Assembly: GCA_030686995.1 (NCBI GenBank)
Contig: CM060692.1
Coordinates: 14,923,465-14,987,464, forward strand
DNA: 64,000 nucleotides
Reading direction: 5' to 3'
Origin: Artemisia argyi
Taxonomy: Eukaryota; Streptophyta; Magnoliopsida; Asterales; Asteraceae
How positions within the stretch are numbered: position 1 is the first letter of the stretch; the number at the start of each line of letters is the position of its first letter. Shown one piece after another: positions 58,353-64,000 of the stretch. Below the pieces are notes generated by a model. The model had not been told where the DNA came from. It ran no database searches and saw only the letters and a program-made list of their open reading frames with translations. The position numbers and the translations under genes are program-made.

Positions 58353-58461
58353 TATCTGGATTTGTATCAACTTTTCACGAATCTTGTGAACGACTTGTCC
58401 GACTTGACAAGTTTCTTCTTCAAAGATTCGCGAAAAATCTATACTAGTTCTTGATTTTTTT
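58353..58461 (+). ncRNA. Putative Pol III small RNA, copy 4 (best preserved)
   Basis: About 109 nt from the expected start to a seven-T terminator (58,455-58,461). Hairpin I TTCAC-7nt-GTGAA and hairpin II ACTTGTC-6nt-GACAAGT are both perfect and adjacent. The 3' part ends 'ctagttcttga' plus T run, as in copy 2. Promoter, two hairpins and terminator are all intact, so this is the best candidate for a live gene. It lies just right of the hAT-like element, whose insertion site is about 100 bp upstream of the USE. Identity unknown. Confidence 0.42.
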
Positions 58462-58823
58462 ACAATAAACTTTTCTTATCAAGTAATGGAAATATTGTAC
58501 GTCTTTTTGGTTAGGTAACTAGGTTGATAAATATTTGTAACTATTATTCAATTGGGCTATTTCAAAGCCTTGTTAGTTGCATACTTGCATGTAGATATGA
58601 TATTTCAGTTATATAATGAGTCTCAGATTTCTTTGTAAACATTATGCACGAATATCTTGAAAGTCAAGAAAATTATTTTCACATATATATATGTTGTTAT
58701 TTTGATTTGGAAACAATCATGTTACTGTATTTTGTTCATTACAATATCATACACTGATATGCCATCTCATAAGGAAATATACCATTGACATGAAGAAGCA
58801 ATCTCGATTTTCCTTTGTATTTC

Positions 58824-58825
<2 letters not shown>

Positions 58826-58869
<44 letters not shown>
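58826..58869. repeat. Run of 44 T
   Basis: Uninterrupted T44 in a place where the parallel copy (about 17,280-17,325) has an interrupted T-rich sequence. Lysine- or phenylalanine-run frames across it are artefacts. Confidence 0.9.
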
Positions 58870-59470
58870 CAAGTTTAAATCTAGAGAGTTGTATGTAATG
58901 TATTGCTCTAAATATGTTCATACTTATCTAGTTAAGGGAACATGCAAATTATTGATGTGTCTAAAGATAATGGCCCAGCCTTGATACAAAACCCAACTGG
59001 CCCACTTATTTACGAAGCCCAGTAGGTCCAAATTTTCTTATTGTCGAGTGACATTTTTTAATCCAACTAAAAATTCAGGTTTCGCTAAAATAAAACTAAA
59101 AATTCAGGTTTACAAAACCTTTTCATACAATATAAAAAACATATACACTTTCATAATTCATGACAAGAGGCCAAACGTTACCGAAATATATCGTTACTAT
59201 TAGGTTTCGATGTTTTGAACACCCCGATAAACTGAAAACAAGTATTCATCTGTAACAAACATTTGGCGTACCCAACTTTCGTATGTTAGAATTTCCTCAT
59301 TTTGTCTTTTCGTTATCGTAGTGTTCAATTTTTTCATATCCTACTAATATAGTATTGTGATGGATTTTCATCCTAACAAGATTCTTCGAAACTCAAACTT
59401 AGATCTTGATAGATAAAAAAATAGATAATGTATATGATTTTTGGATCTTAATAGTTATGGGACTTATTAT

Positions 59471-60790
59471 TGGTTGACATCATAGAATAAGTTAAAGAAG
59501 AGCTTATCCAATCAATAATAAATATTCAACCAAGAAACATAGAGTGTAAAGTCCTCCATGCTCCCCCATGTGAGGAGTTCCCTATTTCCCATCATATAAT
59601 AATACAAGCATTATCTCACCATTTTGTTTCCTTATTATTAAAAAAGTAATATAGAATAAAAAAGTTATAGATGATTGTCATTTCGTATCTAAGAGAAACA
59701 AGTACAAAATTATGATTATAAAATTAGGCAAACAAAATGCTAAAAGTTGTATTCTTAAATGTGGTGTACACTCTCAAAAATAATTGTTAGACACTTACAC
59801 CTCACTAAATTTTTTTATTTCCTATTTTTATAATTTTGTTTATATAATAAAATTGTGAAAAAAGTTAAAAGTAGTAAAATATAAAAACACATAGCAGAAA
59901 ACCATAAAAAATTGTCTTATCATCTTAGTAAAGTAGCTAAAACTGTCGAAAGTGGCTAAAATTGTCAAAAAAAAAAAAAAGTGCGAAGCATAAAATGTGA
60001 AGTTTGACGAATTAAAGTAGTAAAAGACAAAAAATATGAGGGGAAAAAATGTATTTCCCTTTACCATCTTTTTTATTCGTTTTTGGTCAACTTAACCCAT
60101 TGAAAATACATTGATTATAGCTTAACTTAGTCTGTTTACGAGTTGAAATGTTTACCCATCAACTTTAACAATTGCAAATTTACTTTTATAGTACACAAGT
60201 GAATTTGTGATCACTGTATTCCTAGTGAAGTATCTGATGTATGCCAATGTGACAGGAAAGTCGGCGACGCCCCAAACTCGTTTTCAAAAGACAAAGTGTG
60301 CTAGTTGTTCTAAGTGGCTCCTAACCGCAATTTCCTAAACCCGAGCATTGTACATGACCTTGATGCAAATAACAAGTGTCAATATTAAACACATATACGA
60401 GATGTCCAAAATATACCCGTCAATATAACTTGTAGCTTAAACGACAAAAGTGGCAAACATATTCATATATTACAAACCTATGTTTATGCAAATTTGCCCC
60501 TTAATATACAGAGAAAAAAATATTTGCTTTATCATATATTTGTCAATTGTACCGATTACATGACCATGTTCCCACTCCATTTTTCATGGGATCAATCAGC
60601 TTAAAGAACTCTAATCAAATCTAGCACAATAACACATGCTTTAAGTCAAAAAAAAAAAAAAAAAATATCTGTCCAATATAGTCAACCGTTGACGATTGAG
60701 TTAAAAATACACAAAAATGAATGTACTATTACAAGAACCTGTATATGATCTGTGCTTGGCTTGAATGATGATCAAAGTTGACTTTTTTGG
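59471..60790. other. Non-coding interval downstream of the receptor kinase
   Basis: Very AT-rich, no gene visible. The part next to 60,790 would hold the 3' UTR and polyadenylation signals of the minus-strand receptor kinase; I cannot fix the cleavage site. Confidence 0.55.
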
Positions 60791-63700
60791 TTATCGACAA
60801 TCTGATGAATCAAACGTGTCTGAAAACCCCGAAGGTTTATTAGGAATACTTGACTGAGTTTGACTAAAAGACAAATCAAACGTTCTTGAAGAACCTTCGC
60901 CCGCTTGCCATCTTTGAAGAACTTCAGGAAGGCTCATACGATGACTATAACTTTCTTCGACTTCTTCATGTTTAGAAGGTTTCCATTGTTCTACAAGTGG
61001 CCCCAACACGTTAACCGCATGACACATGTCTGGTCTCTGAAACGGCTCACGTGCAGTGCAGTGGCCTGCCAGCTCAGCCACCTTGATTATGCTTTCTAGA
61101 GTATCTTCGTTTTCAGTATCAAGTGTTGGGTCTATTGATTTTACTATGTTTTCTTTGGTGATAATTACCCTTCTGAACCATGAAACCAAATGACATCTCT
61201 CATCTGGCATTGTTTCGTCTAGTGCTTTCCGGCCAGTAATTAGTTCCATCAAGACTACCCCAAACGCATAAACGTCCACCTTTGTTGTCACCCTCCCGGT
61301 AGCTATTTTGACACAGAAAAATAATAATATCTATCAGACTTAAGTTTTTGGGTAGCTTTAATTTCTGGTATTGCGTAAAATATACCATAACTTAAGGAAA
61401 TAATAATTTGTTTTAGCTAATAGTCAAACACTTTTACTGATCTATGTGTCTAATCAAGTGTTGTGGGTCTAAAACAGGCCATTTTTGGGCGGGTCAATAC
61501 ATATTTATAAATGGGTCGAAATAGCCACATGTAAAATAAGAAATGTAATTTTTGAAGCATAACCATAACAGTAAAGATAAGTAATTCTTACCAGCATACT
61601 CTGGAGCCAAATAACCGAAAGTCCCTGCAACTTTCGTCTCAATAGAAAACTTCCCACCCTTCCCATCAGTCGCATTCTTAACCAAGCCAAAATCAGCAAC
61701 TTTTGCTCTCATATCATCACCAAGAAGAATATTAGATGGCTTTAAGTCTCGATGAATAAAGCTTTGCTGTGCCAAACTATGCAAATACTCGACCCCTCTT
61801 CCCACATCTAAAGCAATTGAAACCCTTTGTTTCCAACTAAGAGGTTGACTATTATTTTCACTCCAGTCAAACAAATGCTGACTTAAAGTTCCTTTTGGCA
61901 TGTATTCATACACCAAAAGCCTCTCGTTATCATTGGCACAATAACCAAGAAGAGCAACGAGATGTCTATGCCTAACTTTTGTTAGTACTCCAATTTCTGC
62001 TTGAAATTCATTCATCCCTTTCGTTCCCTTCACACCTATCTCCATCCTCTTGACTGCTATTTCAGTCCCGTCATGTAATTCACCTTTGTAAACGACTCCA
62101 AATCCACCACGTCCCAGAACATTATCTTCGTTGAAATTATTAGTAACTTGTCGAAGCACTTGACTGGATATCATCACATTACCGCCTTCAAAAACTTGCA
62201 TCTCACTATAATCTCCACTACTTTGACTTTGTAATTCACTAACAACTCCATAGCGATTCGAGGTACTTCCTGCTACACTTTCTTTAACCACCACTTCCTT
62301 ACCATAATGATTTGAGCTATTTCCTAGTACACTTTCTGGTACTAATTCCTTACCACTTTCTGGACTTCCAACCCTCCCAAACTTCTGGTATTTGTGCTTC
62401 ATATAACATTTGTAAGACACAAACAACACAATCACAACAAAGAAAAGAACACTAACAACAATACCAATAACCAAACCAACAGACGTCCGTTTCGATCGTT
62501 CAGCCAAGCTTCCACTCGAAGCACTAATATTTGACGCCGAACCAGGTGGTGGACTTAAAGTACTAATGTTCACACCTAAAAAGGGATTATTATCATCCAA
62601 AAACTTCACCTTTGGCGAAAATGCAGGTACAATGCCAGATAGATTATTTCTCGACACATCAAGAAGCTGTAGATCCTTCAAAGACGTCAAAACCTTAGGA
62701 ATAGGCCCCACAAGATTATTCCCGTCCAGTGATATACTTCTCAACGAAGTCAAATTTGCAAAAGCCGGTGAAATAGTCCCTGAAAAATTCTGTTTCGCAA
62801 AGTTCACACTCGTCACATTCTTATTAGCATCACAACTAACAAACTCCCATCCTGCACACGCATCATTCCCTTTCCAAGACTCAGCTAACGACAACGGATA
62901 TCCAAGTTCACCAGCAATCTCAAGCAACGTCCTCACTTGATAATCACAATCCCCCGGTTTCTCTAAACAAAAACTATTACTCCCAACTTCCCCTAACTCA
63001 ACTTTCACGTCACTCCCAAAAACGGGCACCGGACCTTGCAACTTATTATTCTGCAAACTAATATTAAGCAAGAAATGCAACTTAGTAATCTCAACAGGAA
63101 CCAAACCCGTCAACAAATTATCCCTAAGTTGCACATCAAATAATACAAAACTAGCACTACCTAAACTAGCCGGAATCACACCACTAAAAGCATTACCCTG
63201 TAACCAAACTTGCCTAAGCTCAACCATCGAACCTAAAACATCGATACCGCCACTAAGCCCCATCCTTTGATTATTCAACCACAGAAACCCGATATAAGCC
63301 TTGCCAAAACTTAAAGGCAACTCGCCCGTTAAATTATTATAACTCAACCTTAAATCTTCCAAGCTAAGCAAGTTATCAAAAACATCAGGAATAGTACCAT
63401 ATATATTCGCGTTACTCGCAACAAAAGACTTCAAATTACTACAAGCAGCAATGTTCTCAGGTATAACCCAAGGAGCTAGATCTAAGTTATCAGATATACT
63501 AAAAGTCTCTAAGTTCCCCAAACCTATGAAAAAATCCTTAGGAAAAAAAGTAAAGTTGTTACCATCCAACAAAACAGTATCTAGCATATATAGTTTATTT
63601 AACGTTGGTATGCTCCCATGCAACATGTTTTTCTGGACAGCCAATGTTTCAAGGCTGCTGAGGTTGTTGAGATCTGGCGGCAGGGTCCCTGTCAAAGACA

Positions 63701-63914
63701 ATGAAGGGAGGTTTATGGATGTGACTTGTGAGTTGTGATCACATGATATACCTTCCCATTGGCAGTAATGTGTCTTTGTTTGCCACGTGGCAGGTGGTGG
63801 TGAGAGGGAGGATGAGAGTATGGACATGACGGCGCCGTCATCGGCTGTTGTGGTGGTGGTGGTGGTGAGGATGAGGAGGAGGAAGGTGGTGTGATGGAGG
63901 AGGAGATTGGTCAT
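60791..63914 (-). CDS. TMK-type LRR receptor-like kinase, two exons
   Basis: Exon 1 is 63,914-61,592, exon 2 61,302-60,791; the 289-bp intron has GT at 61,591-61,590 and AG at 61,304-61,303, phase 1. The joined frame gives 944 residues, about the length of TMK1-4 proteins. Residues 1-24 form a signal peptide. The ectodomain has two LRR blocks separated by a Cys-containing non-LRR island (about 315-365), with paired Cys at 51/58. One membrane segment lies at about 478-500. The kinase has GRGGFG 601-606, Lys622, HRD 721-723, DFG 741-743 and APEYA 770-774; exon 2 adds the C lobe. All catalytic residues are present, so an active Ser/Thr kinase is expected at the plasma membrane. TMK kinases act in auxin signalling and growth (family knowledge). 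The exact orthologue is not resolved. Confidence 0.95.
61303..61591 (-). other. Intron of the TMK-type kinase gene
   Basis: 289 bp, donor GTAAGA, acceptor ATAG, splitting an Ala codon directly after the APEYA motif. Reading straight through gives stops, while removing it restores the conserved [10 protein letters not shown] sequence of kinase subdomain IX. Confidence 0.93.
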
Positions 63915-64000
63915 TGGGGAGTGGAAATGGGATGGTGGGAAATTATATTATATATAATTATATATAGTTATGAGATGTAAATGAGGAATTACTGACTGTA
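63915..64000 (-). promoter_or_regulatory. Upstream edge of the receptor kinase gene
   Basis: Only 86 bp of the 5' flank are in the window. On the minus strand an AT-rich block with ctatatataattatatata (about 63,942-63,970) could include a TATA box, 30-55 bp before the ATG. That leaves a very short 5' UTR, so the true start of transcription may be outside the window. Confidence 0.35.

Larger units (their letters stand above)
50850..59470 (+). repeat. Segmental duplication, copy 2 (interrupted)
   Basis: Collinear with 15,640-17,920. Differences: the hAT-like element 51,969-58,179, an extra segment of about 90 bp near 58,640-58,730, and a 44-T run where copy 1 has a mixed T-rich stretch. Continuity on both sides of the hAT-like element is exact apart from the target duplication. 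Confidence 0.85.

Noticed and set aside
1..64000. tRNA and rRNA genes
   Set aside because: No cloverleaf with intact A and B boxes and no rRNA core sequences were seen; tRNA-like words belong to SINE heads or primer-binding sites.

Overview
This window looks like intergenic DNA of an AT-rich eudicot plant chromosome. The evidence is LTR retrotransposons with 5-bp target duplications, hAT/Helitron/SINE/LINE debris, and one intron-containing receptor kinase of the plant-specific TMK family. An asterid, perhaps Asteraceae, fits the repeat types, but I cannot prove the species.

Layout. 1-3358: duplicated non-coding DNA with small transposon remnants and a first copy of a putative small-RNA gene. 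3359-11506: a complete, young Ty1/Copia element (A) with an intact 1353-residue Gag-Pol. 11507-18745: non-coding DNA with a LINE scrap, a hAT-type MITE, two more copies of the small-RNA unit and a SINE. 18746-24858: a second Copia family (D), broken by stops and a frameshift. 25529-33155: an LTR element with no coding capacity (B, LARD type), related to A and also young. 35801-48321: a minus-strand relative of A (C), broken by stops and by a 4.4-kb solo-LTR-like insertion that itself carries a 5'-truncated LINE. 49559-59470: a diverged second copy of the 11.6-17.9 kb segment, split by a 6.2-kb hAT-like element that in turn holds Helitron-like ends. 60791-63914: the only ordinary host gene, a TMK-type leucine-rich-repeat receptor kinase on the minus strand, with a 289-bp intron.

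How the parts fit. A, B and C are one lineage: A encodes the proteins, C is a decayed relative, and B keeps only LTRs, primer site, polypurine tract, 5' leader and 3' trailer, so it probably used proteins supplied by A-like copies. The segmental duplication is useful because each copy serves as the empty site for transposons in the other; this fixes the ends of two hAT insertions exactly.

The most interesting signal is a four-copy unit (about 2.7, 16.9, 18.2 and 58.4 kb). It has a plant snRNA upstream element (CCCACATCG), a 24-nt spacer in three copies, a TATA element, and about 105 nt further on a run of 5-7 T. That is the architecture of a U6-type RNA polymerase III gene. The predicted RNA has short hairpins, is none of the standard RNAs I could compare by eye, and may be an undescribed non-coding RNA family or its pseudogenes. 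Transcription is not shown by sequence alone.
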